A DNA stretch of 41,762 nt, from positions 1 to 41,762 of the forward strand of contig LATX02000036.1 of the NCBI GenBank assembly GCA_001466705.2. The letters are read 5' to 3'. The notes under the pieces were generated by a model. It saw only the letters and a list, made by a program, of their open reading frames with translations. It ran no database searches and was not told the origin of the DNA. The DNA comes from Moniliophthora roreri (lineage: Eukaryota; Basidiomycota; Agaricomycetes; Agaricales; Marasmiaceae). Shown here piece after piece: positions 31,795 through 41,762 of this stretch; within the stretch, counting starts at the first letter, position 1; each line of letters starts with the position of its first letter. The position numbers were made by a program, and so were the translations under genes.

Positions 31795-32351
31795 ATGAAA
31801 CCCGGGAACTATAGGTGAAAGTTTGTTACTGCTTGCAGCAATTTGCCCCAAGACTTGACCAATGTTGGTTTCTTCTCTTCCTCCTTCTGTTTTCTCCCAT
31901 AGACCGGTTGTGAATGACCATCTGCATGCTAGAGCTAAATGTGAATGACAGCTCTCAAGCAATGATTCTGAGACTACAAACTTGTTCCCATGGTAACGAC
32001 TCCGTGAATGAGGGCGGCAGTGGAACCTGTGCAGTGAAGTCTTCAATGAGGATTGCTTTCTCAGAGACGGAGGAAGCCAAGGGCTGTGGGAACTCCTAGA
32101 CATGTAGACTTCAACTATCTGGGCATCCAGTGAGCTATTCATGAAGATTGAACTTGGTAAACCAGCATAGATGCATTCAATCTGCATCCATGCTTTGAGT
32201 GTTCCTCCGAAAAGGATTAAAGCAAGTCGAGTCGAGTCGAGGAATGTACTTACACCCGCGAATCCAGAGCACGAAAGGGAAAGATGCCGGCCATGTAGGA
32301 TGAGTGGATGGATATCTTATCGCGATTGCCATGTGTGATGATGATATTCCC
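31795..32351. other. Spacer between repeats and the first FunK1 duplication unit
   Basis: No gene was recognised. It contains a GAGTC triplication near 32228-32240. Confidence 0.4.
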
Positions 32352-32470
32352 ATTTTGGGGACAATAGCCGTGGAACCCTCACGTGTCACTGTGGCCTTTT
32401 GGCCTTTGACCTCTACAATAGCACGCTCAGGAAGTGAGTATGCTGCCCACGTTACTCTCTGACTGTCATC

Positions 32471-35400
32471 ATGTCTCAACATCAAACTTCCCAGAAATCC
32501 AAGCCAAGTCATTTAGACGGATCAGTCCATTCTACGCCTCAAAATTGTGGCATTGCAGGACTTGCAGAATACACTGCAGACGAAAGGTGCGTGTAGTGTT
32601 TGCAGTATCGCATTTCTACGTGATGGGTACTGATATATTTGCGCAGAATCCGCTTTCGACCTAATCTCGAACACATGAATATCGATCTTAGCAAGAAAGA
32701 GACCTCTGGTTTCGTTAACATGCTGAAGGCGCTCCTTGCACGTATGCTCATGAACGACGACGACATCTCTACCATCACTGCCGACATTTCGAGTGACGAA
32801 GCATCAAAGGCTATACAGGATCTTCAAGAGAAGGCCGGTGGTCTCTATAACGACCTCGTCTCCGAGGCTATCGACTTCTGCAATAAGGACCTTAAGACAT
32901 ACTCAAGTAAGAAGGGAAAAAAAAAGGAAAAGGAAGATGTTAAGCTATGCAGAAAGATGAAAGAGTCAATTCGGGAGTAGTGAGTATTCGCATTCTATAT
33001 CGAGCTGTACGATTGAAGACTGATGGTATTTGTTGTAGTTGCAAGGCATCTACCGAAGCCGAACGATACAAGCACCTAGTTTCCGCATTGAACACGGTCC
33101 TTTGCAACTTTCGGTCGCATGAATTCAAGGACTTGATAACTCCAGCCACAATGGGCGACAGCGAGCTCATCTTTTTCACGAACGACCCTGCCGTCATCGT
33201 AACGCGCGTCACTGGCACAGAGAGGAAACCCGACATTATAGCCACATCTCCTAAAACTCTCAAGGACTGGTTTGAAGTTACGGGCGAGCTCGAATGGACA
33301 AAGTGTCGGGATAAAATCAACAAGGGGTCAAAACCACGTGCAGGACTACAACGAAGGTGGCTGGACGTTCTACAACCTTGGGAATTGAAGAAGTTACCGA
33401 AGTCATTGGGACCAGAGCGTCTCGAGAAGGCGTTTTCGGCTAAAGATCTGACAGAAACTGCACCGCGCGACGATCAAGTAACGGAACAGGCAGCGGACAG
33501 GGTAGCAGAGAAAGGGGGCAACCAGGCAGCAGGTGGTTCAGGTACGTGATTTGAATTATTAACTCTTCACGGCGGTTCTGACTGAAGAAATCTCCAGGTA
33601 CGGCCGCATCATCATCAGGGAAGCGTAAACGTGGATCAGAAGCTGCCATACAGTCGTCCTCCAAGAGGCAAAAGTCCCGCATCGACGATCCTCCTCTGCG
33701 CGAGAGTTCGATTTCACATGCTCAGTATCCAAATGCCTCGGCGCCGTCAGTGGACAAGCTTTGTAGTCCTGATGTGCAGCTCGCATTCTATGCCTTGGAA
33801 CGACTGCGTGCAGCATGGAACATCACTCACACAACCGGTATCTTATTGCGAGGTTCGTACAGTTAAAGAATTTAAAGCGTGACCTGACCACTGACATCAA
33901 TTGACAGACACGGAACTACAACTATGGTATTACGACTCTCAGGGCTGCATCCAAACACACTACATCGATATCCTTCAACAACTGCCTCTTTTCGTTGTCA
34001 TGGTCATGATCTTCCAGCGCTTCAATAGTCGGATGTGGGGCGTGCGCGACACTAAGATTTTCTGTCCTGCGGAGTCGAAGACGTACTACATTATCGAGGA
34101 TACAATGAAAGGCCCACGCTTTGAACTGTGTGGTCGGCGGCCATTTACCGCACATGTCTCTGACGATCCAAAGGCTTCGTGTAAGGGCGGACATTCGATG
34201 GTCACGAGGTCGAAAGGCAAGCCTGAGGCAGAACCCGCTCGGCCTGAGGCAGGACCCGCTCGGCCTGAGGCAGGACCCGCTCGGCCTGAGGCAGGACCCG
34301 CTCGGCCTGAGGCAGGACCCGCTCGGCCTGAGGCAGGACCCGCTCGGCCTGAGGCAGGACCCGCTCGGCCTGAGGCAGGACCCGCTCGGCCTGAGGCAGG
34401 ACCCGCTCGGCCTGAGGCAGGACCCGCTCGGCCTGAGGCAGGACCCGCTCGGCCTGCGGCAGAACCCGTTCCATCTTCCGAAGAAAAGTTCTTCAAAGCA
34501 GCCTGGCCAGAGATTCCGCGAACCAAAGAACCGGCTATTCTTGACGAAGCTCACCGTCGAGCCGACGAGCTTCTGCAGGAGCCTTTCAGGTCGTACGTTA
34601 AGGACCACATACCAATGGTCGACGTGTGGGAGGAGCTCTTGGACACATCGACGGCCCTCATCAGGTGTTTCCTGGCTTTATCAACGAAGAATGGTCGGGT
34701 ACAGTTATGGATGATATGCCCAATCTTGAAACCAGTACGGAAACTGGGTCCACAAACCTTCTGGGTAGCACTGTGGGAAGCTATAAGATGTAAGTTTCCG
34801 TTCTTGATGACTGTTTTGCGATACTGATCAAGTGATTTACAGGTCATTACCTCCTCTGGCGTATCGGTGTGGCCCATGGAGACATCAGTCTGAGCAATAT
34901 TATGTATCGCGAGGTCACGGGGAAATGCATCCTGAACGATTACGACTTGGCCACATTAATGGATCCTGGTACGGAAGTTCCTGACCGCAAGGGTTACGAG
35001 CGTACGGGAACGAGACCATTTATGGCAATGGACCTTCTGAACGAGGAAGGAGTCATGGGTCTTGTCTATCGAAGATATAGACATGACTTGGAATCTTTCT
35101 GCTGGGTGCTTGTCTGGGTTGGGGCGTGTGTCCAGGGTGGCCAAGAAACGATATCTGGCGCCTATGAGGCAATGACTCTGGGAAGTCACAAACAAGTTTT
35201 CGAAAAGAAGAACACACTACTTCAAAACGTGCGCTCTTATAGCACGACCGGTGATTATGCTGGCCTCCTCCCAATCATCCGTTTGTGCCTTCTGTGGTGG
35301 AGTAAGTTCCATCACGACCAGGACGAGGCAATCGTGATCTTGGGCCACGCTTCGGAGAGAAAGTCTGCTCACTTCATCAATGATTGTCTTGTGGAATCGG

Positions 35401-35525
35401 TGCGAAAGGCGAGGGTGCCGAACTTTGATGTACCCATGGAAATTGATTGGCTGTCCGTCGAGGTGCCTGAGTCATTGTGGAGACAGTACCAAGAGCGTCA
35501 TGCCCTGCGTAGCGACAGCCAGTAG
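32471..35525 (+). CDS. FunK1-type protein kinase A, with Pro/Glu/Ala/Gly minisatellite
   Basis: Six exons (32471-32586, 32647-32979, 33039-33541, 33598-33852, 33908-34789, 34843-35525) keep phase and give 923 residues; all five introns are GT-AG, 52-60 nt. FunK1 is a fungal-specific protein-kinase-like family greatly expanded in mushrooms. Residues 1-300 are the family's variable N-terminal region, with a basic KRKRG patch near 323 that could be a nuclear signal. The kinase part starts around LQLWYYDSQGCIQTHYIDI (near 406). The catalytic loop is HGDISLSN (about 708-715). The DFG position reads DYD (about 729-731). An insertion of twelve 7-residue repeats (RPEAGPA) occupies about 507-590. Substrates are unknown. 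The family pattern ExxIxxHxxLxxxGixHgDIS is present (EAIRCHYLLWRIGVAHGDIS). Confidence 0.9.
34220..34471 (+). repeat. 21-bp coding minisatellite in FunK1 A (12 units, 10 identical)
   Basis: Units starting with GGCCTGAGGCAGGACCCGCT repeat every 21 bp. Ten are identical from 34241 to 34450, flanked by one diverged unit on each side. As 21 is a multiple of 3, the frame is kept and each unit adds RPEAGPA-type residues. All six frames stay open through the array, which creates spurious overlapping frames on both strands. Copy B has no such array. Confidence 0.97.
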
Positions 35526-35925
35526 CTAAAGTGTCCCGTTTTCACTTACCAGTTCACGCTATTCATCACTGTATTCTTACCATTATCATTATCTCAGTCT
35601 ATCGCCGGTCCCGTAGACATTACCTGTACTTATGTGTACCACTATATACGTATATAGAAGAACATTGACTTGCGAAAGGAAGCTTGCGCCATTATAAAGA
35701 GACAGAGCGATCGACCTTGTGAGTAGTTCTTCATACGGTGTGGGGACGAATAGTGGGAACGATATCTGCGAGATTGATTGCCTATCGCACACCCGTACAA
35801 TAAAAATAAGCCGTGTGCACAACGATTCTTACCATATACTGGTCCCAAGATGATCGACAGAACTTCACCCGACATGCCCCACCGCGTCCGCCCGGCGTTA
35901 ATGACTTCTGTCTCTGCTCACAAAA

Positions 35926-37795
35926 TGCCAGATCACTCAATTGTTCTCGGAAGAGAAACTGTCGGCTCACCCAGTGCTGCCTGCTATCTGCCCTCAGCAG
36001 CGTTTGGATTCCTATGTACACAGTCTTGTCGATCTTTTGACTTGTGCACGCTCTCACAACATTATGCGTACGAGTTCCCTCCATGACTCCGCCCCGAGCC
36101 GTTCACGTTAGGATCGACGCTAGAAAAGTTTGTGACCTTCAGGTATCAACGTTTGGGCTCCTTGAACATAGAATGAGTCTTTTGACGATGCCTAAAGAAC
36201 TCCAACAAGTCCCGCCTTGACCACTGAATTAGAGAATAGCAGGAGTACAGAAATCCCATTGAGTGAGCTCTGAAAGCCATTGGTTTCCACTGAGAGTACA
36301 CCACGATACTTTGAGGAAGATCCAAGAATGGAGTAGTGCCGTTAACTTGACAAGCGGTGGCACCTTGACGTTTCTGGTGCTCTGGACCGAAAAATGATGT
36401 CAACTAAAAGGAAGCAAAAGAAGTTGCAATTGATGGGTTCAATAGCGGATGGCAGGGCGTGTTCCTCGTATCACCAAGACTGTGAATGCCGTGTTAGCAA
36501 CGAAATGAAAGAGTCAACGTCTAGGGGTGCACAAGGACGCGATCATAATGACACTCCTCCAATGCCCCTGACTTGAACATGTCTCCCAACAATCAACGGT
36601 CGGCATTCTTTTCGACTTCGTGTAGTAGGAGATTCAGGGTCTGAGAAGCGTACAGGCCTTTTCAGAGCAGCTTGGATTCGGAACAGGAAGGAAGCTAGCA
36701 TCTTTCTCGCCAAACCGTTCCCGCGAATGGCAGAGAGATAGCAGCAGTGGAATTGGAGTATTAATGCAGGAGATGGCCCTGGCATTTGGTATCACTGGTC
36801 TAGGCTCTTGGAAGTTGAAGATAGCTTGAAGAACGTGGCGAGGAGTGTTTTCTTGACGATAACTAAATAGTACAGAATTGATCAATCAGTCTGTCCATAG
36901 TCTTGTACTACAAGAATACAGGCGTACTGATGTTTCCAAGCCAGGTAGAAGAACCGAACGAACGAGTGAAAGGGGAAAAGACCTCTCATGCTTCATGTTT
37001 CGACGATCTCTGCGTGTGATCCTCTCATATACTAAGCCCAGAAACTAAAATGCAGTTGTGAGCGACTCGAGAATCACTAGTGATGTGAATGCTGAGAAAG
37101 AGGTTAGCTTAAGTGATCCATGTGAAAGACGCGAGGGAACGCACAAAGATAATGTCGTCCCAATAATCTGAAAGCTTACAGTCGATTATCTTGAATCTCT
37201 TCAACCTTTGCGTAGTAGCGTGATTGCTGCAGCTGCGTGAGTGCGACAGTGAAAGCCGTGGGCGTCTAATTTCTTTTGCTCAACCACCAACACAACACGC
37301 ATACTCGACCTCTCTTGGCGACCCACTTGCATCGAATACGTATCATAGCTTTTAGGCCCAGGTTCGCAATCATGGGTGTTTGTACTTGCTGTTGAGGACC
37401 CGCTTTGAGCCATTGTTTATACTCCACGTTCATATACCACCACGCCTTCTGAAAACTTGGTATGCGTAGAAAGTTCTGGGGATCTGGATATGAGCTGACT
37501 GATGTTCTTTTACCTAGAATACCAGGCGTAGGTGATCGTCCAAGACCAGCAGCAAAAAATAAAGCAAACTGTGTTGTAATTGTCAGAATACATGGTTCAG
37601 GCGATTCATTTGACGACCAGAAACCCCCAGATTCGCTCATGTATGCTTTACACCATCTCGTACTCAACTAGACTCCATTATCACCACCGCCGCTGGATTC
37701 TATACAAGGAAAGCAGGTCTGTTACATCAACATCCACCAGGCTGGGTGTCGGGAAGAAACTTTGGATGAATATCTTATCTGTGTGGTATTCGCAT
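35926..37795. other. Spacer between the two FunK1 duplication units
   Basis: About 1.9 kb without a recognised gene. A minus-strand frame at 37266-37667 (133 codons, containing AWWYMNVEYKQWLKAG) looks partly protein-like, and shorter frames lie at 36146-36403 and 36634-36885 on the same strand. They may be pieces of one decayed gene, but I cannot name it. Confidence 0.4.
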
Positions 37796-40700
37796 TTTGG
37801 GGACAATAGCCGTGGACGTTGGAACCCTCATGTGTCACTGTGGCCTTTTGGCCTTTGATCTTTATAATGTCACGTTCAGGAAGTCAGTATGCTGCCCACT
37901 TCGCTCCTCTTACTGTGAAGATATCTCAACATTAAACTTCCCAGAAATCCACGCAAAATAGTCCGGACAGATCAATCCATTCTACGCCACAGAACTGCGG
38001 TATTGCAGGACTTGCAGAATACTCTGCAGACGAAGGGTGCGTGTAGTGTTTGCAGTATCGTGTTCTGGGTGATTGTTACTGATATCTCTGTACAGAATCC
38101 GTTTTCTACCAAATTCCAAAAACATGAATATCGACCTAAGCGAGAAAGAAAGTTCTGGTTTTGTTGACATGCTCAAGGCGCTCCTTGCACGTATGCTCAT
38201 GAACGACGACAACATCTCGACCATCACTGCCGACCTTTCGAATGACAAAGCATCCAAGGTCATACGGACTCTTCAAGAGAAGGCCGATGTTCTCTACAAC
38301 GACCTCGTCTCCTCGGCTATCGACTTTTGCAACAAGGACCTTAGCACAGACCCAAATCAGAAGGGAAAGACGGAGGTGTCGGCGGATGTCAAGCTATGCA
38401 GAGAGATGAAGGAGTCAATTCGGGAGTAGTGAGAATCCGCATCATCTCATATCAAATTCTACGAATGATGGCTGATGATACTTGTTGTAGTTGCAAGGCA
38501 TCTACCGAAGCCGAACGATACAAGCACCTAGTTTCTGCATTGAACACTGTTATTTGCAACTTTCGGTCGCGTAAATTCAAGGACTTGATAACTCCAGCCG
38601 AAATGGGCGACAGCGAGCTCATCTTTTTCACGAGCGACCCTGCCGTCCTCGTAACGCACGTCACTGGGACCGAGAAGAAACCTGTCATTATAGCCGCATC
38701 TCCTAGAACTCTGAAGGACTGGTTTGGAGTTACGGACGAGCTCGAATGGACAAAGTGGCGGGATGAAATCAAGAAAGGATCAAAACCACGTGCAGGACTA
38801 CAACGAAGGTGGTTGGACGTTTTGCAGCCTTGGGAATTGAATAAGTCGAAAAAGTCGTTGAGATCAGAGCGCCTCGAGAAGGTGTTTTCGGAGAAAGATC
38901 TGACAGAAATTGCACCGCGCGACGACCAGGTAACGGAGAAGGAGGATCACCATGCAGCAGATGGTCCAGGTACGTGATTTGAGTTAATGGCTTTTCATGG
39001 TTCTGACTGAATATCTCAAGGTCCAGGTACATCATCAAGAAAGCGTAGACGCGGATCAGAAACCGACGTCGAGTCGACTTCCAAAAGGCAAAAGACCCTC
39101 ATCAATAATTCTCCTCTGCCCGAGAGTCCGATCTTCAACGCTCAGTATGCTAATGCTTCAGCACCGCCAGTGGACAATCTTTGTAGTCCCGATATGCAGC
39201 TGGCATTCTATGCCTTGGAACGACTAAGTGCAGCATGGAATATCACTCATACTACGGGTATCTTATTGCAAGGTTTGTACAGTTCAAGAACTTAAAGCTA
39301 GACCTGACCACTGACACCAGTTGGCAGACACGGAGCTACAATTATGGTATTACGACTCTCAGGGCTGCATCCAAACACACTACATTGATATCCTCCAACA
39401 ATTGCCTCTTTTTGTTGTTATGGTCATGATTTTCCAGCGCTTCAACAGTCGGATGTGGGGCGTCCGCGACACCGAGATTTCCCGTCCTACGGAGTCGAAG
39501 ACGTACTACATTATCGAGGATACAACGAAAGGCCCACGCTTTGAACTGTGTGGTCGCCGGCCATTTACCGCACATGTCTCTGAGAAGCAGAACCATTCGC
39601 AACATCCGATGAACACGAGGTCAAAAGAAGACGTCGACGCAGAACCCGATCCATCTCCCGAAGAAAAGTTCTTCAAAGCAGCTTGGCCAGATATTTCACG
39701 AAACAAAGAACCGGCTATTCTTGACGAAGCTCGTCGTCGAGCGGACGAGCTTCTGCAGGAACCTTTGAGGTCGTACGTCAAGGACCACATACCAACAGTC
39801 GACACGTGGGAGGAGCTCTCGGACACATCGACGGCCCTCATCAGGTGTTTCCTGGGTTTATCGACCGAGAATGGTCAGGTACAGTTATGGATGATATGTC
39901 CAATCTTGGAACCAGCACGTGAATTAGCTCCACAAGCGTTCTGGGTAGCGCTCTGGGAAGCTATAAGATGTAAGTTTTCGTTCTTAGTGACTGTTCTCCG
40001 TTACTGATCAAGTGGTTCACAGGCCATTATATCCTCTGGCATATCGGTGTCGCTCACGGGGATATCAGTCTGAGCAATATTATGTATCGCGAGGTCACTG
40101 GGAAATGCATTCTAAACGATTATGACTTGGCCACATTGATGGATCCTGGTACGGAAGTTCCAGACTGCAAAGGTTACGAGTGTACGGGAACGAAACCATT
40201 TATGGCATTGGATCTTCTAAAAGAGGAAGGTGTCATGGATCACACGCAGCGCAGATATAGACACGATTTGGAATCTTTCTGCTGGGTGCTTGTTTGGGTT
40301 GGGGCATGCGTCCAAGATGGCCGAGAGGAACTGATTGGGTTCTATGAAAAGATGGTTATGGGAACGCATGACGACGTTTACAATCAGAAGTCTGGACTGC
40401 TCTTGAACCCCGCCTCGTATACCACAAATGATGATTATGCCTTCCTCCAGCACGTCATCGAGGAGTGCGCTTTTTGGTGGTTCGACTTCAGAGCCTCCCA
40501 AATTAAGGCTCGGTCGCGTGGAAAGCCATTTAAGGAGGAGTCTAACGCGTATTTAATCAATTCTTTGATAAAAGCTATCGAGGAAACCTCCACACCGGTA
40601 CCCATTGAAATTGATTGGCTGTCAGTCGATGTTCCCGCCTCTCTGTGGAGACAGTACCAAGAGCGTCATGCTCTGGGCAGTGACAGTAGCTAATGTCATT

Positions 40701-41090
40701 GTTTCCAGGAAGTTTCCGGTTTTCGTTTACCGGTTCACGTCACTCGTCACTATATTCTTACCGTTATCGTAGTCTATCGCTGGTTCCTGTAGACATTGCC
40801 TGTATTTATGTGCACTATTGTATATGGAAAAACATTAACTTGGGAAAGGAAGCTTGCGCCATTACAGAAGGATCAACCTTGTAAGCAGTCCTCGAAACAT
40901 GTAGAGGACAAATAGTGGGAAAGACATCTATAAAATCGATTACTTATCGCATGCTCATAGTACAGATATCACACACTTATAGTACAAAAATAAGCGTGCG
41001 TAATGATTCTATACTGGTCCCAAGATGATTGATATAACACCTGTCCCACTACCCCGCCCCGCATTAATCGCCGTTCTGTCTCTGNCAAGT
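37796..41090 (+). repeat. Tandem duplication unit B
   Basis: Partner of 32352-35925. The right limit is set where the flank similarity fades near the ambiguous base at 41085. Confidence 0.85.
38124..40693 (+). CDS. FunK1-type protein kinase B, N-terminally truncated duplicate
   Basis: This paralogue of the upstream kinase shares all exon junctions. From Met at 38124 the exons are 38124-38428, 38491-38969, 39027-39272, 39328-39969 and 40023-40693, giving 780 residues. The position of the A-copy start (ATGTCTCAAC) reads ATATCTCAAC at 37921-37930, followed by an in-frame TAA where A has CAA. Exon 1 is thus lost and translation would have to begin in exon 2, removing about 48 residues. The remaining frame is clean, with HGDISLSN and the DYD motif, so the kinase region appears preserved. 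The acceptor before exon 4 could also be 39020 (same phase, two extra codons). The A-copy minisatellite is absent. It may be functional, or a recent pseudogene. Confidence 0.8.
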
Positions 41091-41366
41091 CAAAGGTTAG
41101 TCAGACAGACAGATAATAGCTGATATATCACCCACTACTGCTATGAAGGTCAAAAAGGTAACCATGGAAAGCCCTGGGCATGACTCTGGTCGACCTAACG
41201 AAGCCCAACAACAATCGTCTGCACTGCGTGATTCATCCACCACTCATCATCGGATTGGTCAGATGCCATCCGTTGGATGGTGCTCGTCGAGGAGCCCATC
41301 TACCATCCGAATCCAACCTCTCATTGCTCGGATGACGGCGGATCATCCGATCCACTAGAAGCCCTA
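41091..41366. other. Spacer before the second retrotransposon copy
   Basis: No gene was recognised; a 71-codon plus frame at 41143-41358 has no motif. Confidence 0.4.
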
Positions 41367-41762
41367 CTCTCAATTCATCTCTTTGTGGGCTGTTGGCTTC
41401 AGCTTTGGCTCAAACCTGTTTGCAATGGCAAAGTGACCTGTCTTTGTGGTCTTCCTCCATTCCTGTATCCAGGACTGCTGAGTCCTAGCTTTTGCCCTAT
41501 GTAGCATGTTTGCTTGTGACACCCCTATAGGTGCTGTTGCTGCTAGCACTGTTGCTTCTTTGGCAAGTTTGTCTGCTTATTCATTGCTGGTAATGTCCTA
41601 ATGCCCTGGGCACCACGTGATTGTGACTTGGTTCACATTGTGTCTATCTATAAACTCCACCATGTCATTGTAGAAGTTCTTGGCATAGAACTGTCCTGGT
41701 TGTACTCGCATGCTGAATATTGACTGGGCTGCAGATGTGTTGTCTGCAAAGTAGTATATGTG
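41367..41762 (-). mobile_element. Second copy of the non-LTR retrotransposon (RNase H part), cut by the window end
   Basis: The sequence aligns with about 27855-28258 in the same orientation with few differences. It encodes part of the RNase H domain (FADNTSAAQSIF, then WCPGH). Three stops interrupt it: TAG after PGH, TAA at the position of the first TGA of the other copy, and a TGA at the same position as that copy's second TGA. The poly(A) end and C-terminal Cys/His motif are missing here. The rest lies beyond the window. Confidence 0.85.

Larger units (their letters stand above)
32352..35925 (+). repeat. Tandem duplication unit A (promoter, FunK1 gene, 3' flank)
   Basis: The sequence is closely similar to 37796-41090 in the same order and orientation: about 120 bp upstream of the gene, the whole gene, and about 400 bp downstream (for example the GGAAGCTTGCGCCATTA tract at 35679/40849). 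A palindromic GGCCTTTTGGCC at 32393-32404 recurs at 37842-37853. The units differ by the minisatellite and small indels. Confidence 0.85.

Noticed and set aside
33922..34714. Long overlapping open frames on both strands (for example 228, 197, 146 and 90 codons) around the FunK1 A minisatellite
   Set aside because: They exist because the 21-bp repeat has no stop in any frame and its length is a multiple of three. Outside the array they do not follow any conserved sequence; the kinase frame explains the locus.
1..41762. tRNA genes, rRNA, CRISPR-like arrays
   Set aside because: No tRNA B-box with a matching cloverleaf context was seen, the only regularly spaced array is the coding minisatellite, and CRISPR is not expected in a fungus.

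Overview
The window is nuclear DNA of a filamentous basidiomycete, most likely an Agaricomycete (mushroom-forming fungus). Evidence: intron-rich genes with mostly 45-70 nt introns, FunK1-type kinases typical of mushrooms, a Basidiomycete-style class II P450, a MYND gene and DNA transposon relics. There are no operons, no tRNA or rRNA genes and no CRISPR. Exon structures below were worked out by hand from splice sites and reading frame.

Layout. 1-336: probable 3' end of a Ty1/copia-like LTR. 337-5790: tandem array of decayed F-box-like genes on the minus strand separated by a repeated flank; an intact paralogue lies at 13174-14949 (+). 6703-8453 (-): cytochrome P450. 11413-12359 (+): small basic-N-terminus hypothetical protein with several tiny exons. 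15638-16066: short non-autonomous hAT-like element. 17294-17792 (+): C2H2 zinc-finger protein. 18956-21053 (+): MYND zinc-finger protein with an 11-codon upstream ORF whose stop overlaps the start codon. 21172-23236 (-): vacuolar-type Ca2+/H+ exchanger in eight exons, including a 13-nt exon and a GC-AG intron. 23800-25995 (-): two neighbouring pseudogenes, an MFS (anion:cation symporter family) transporter and an extended SDR reductase.

From 27 kb on the region is repeat-dominated. A non-LTR retrotransposon 3' end (RNase H plus Cys/His tail, poly(A) seen as 35 T) abuts a ~3.1 kb element with ~300 bp terminal inverted repeats and no recognisable transposase. Next come two tandem FunK1 kinase genes on the plus strand (32471-35525 and 38124-40693) in a ~3.3-3.6 kb duplication. 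The first has a 21-bp minisatellite in its coding region; the second has lost its original start codon. A second copy of the same retrotransposon closes the window.

The genes do not form an obvious pathway or cluster. The dominant story is birth and death: local duplication of F-box and FunK1 genes, decay of some copies, and transposon accumulation. I saw no clearly new biological system. The most unusual items are the FunK1 pair with its minisatellite, the long-TIR element, and the splice and uORF peculiarities in the housekeeping-like genes.
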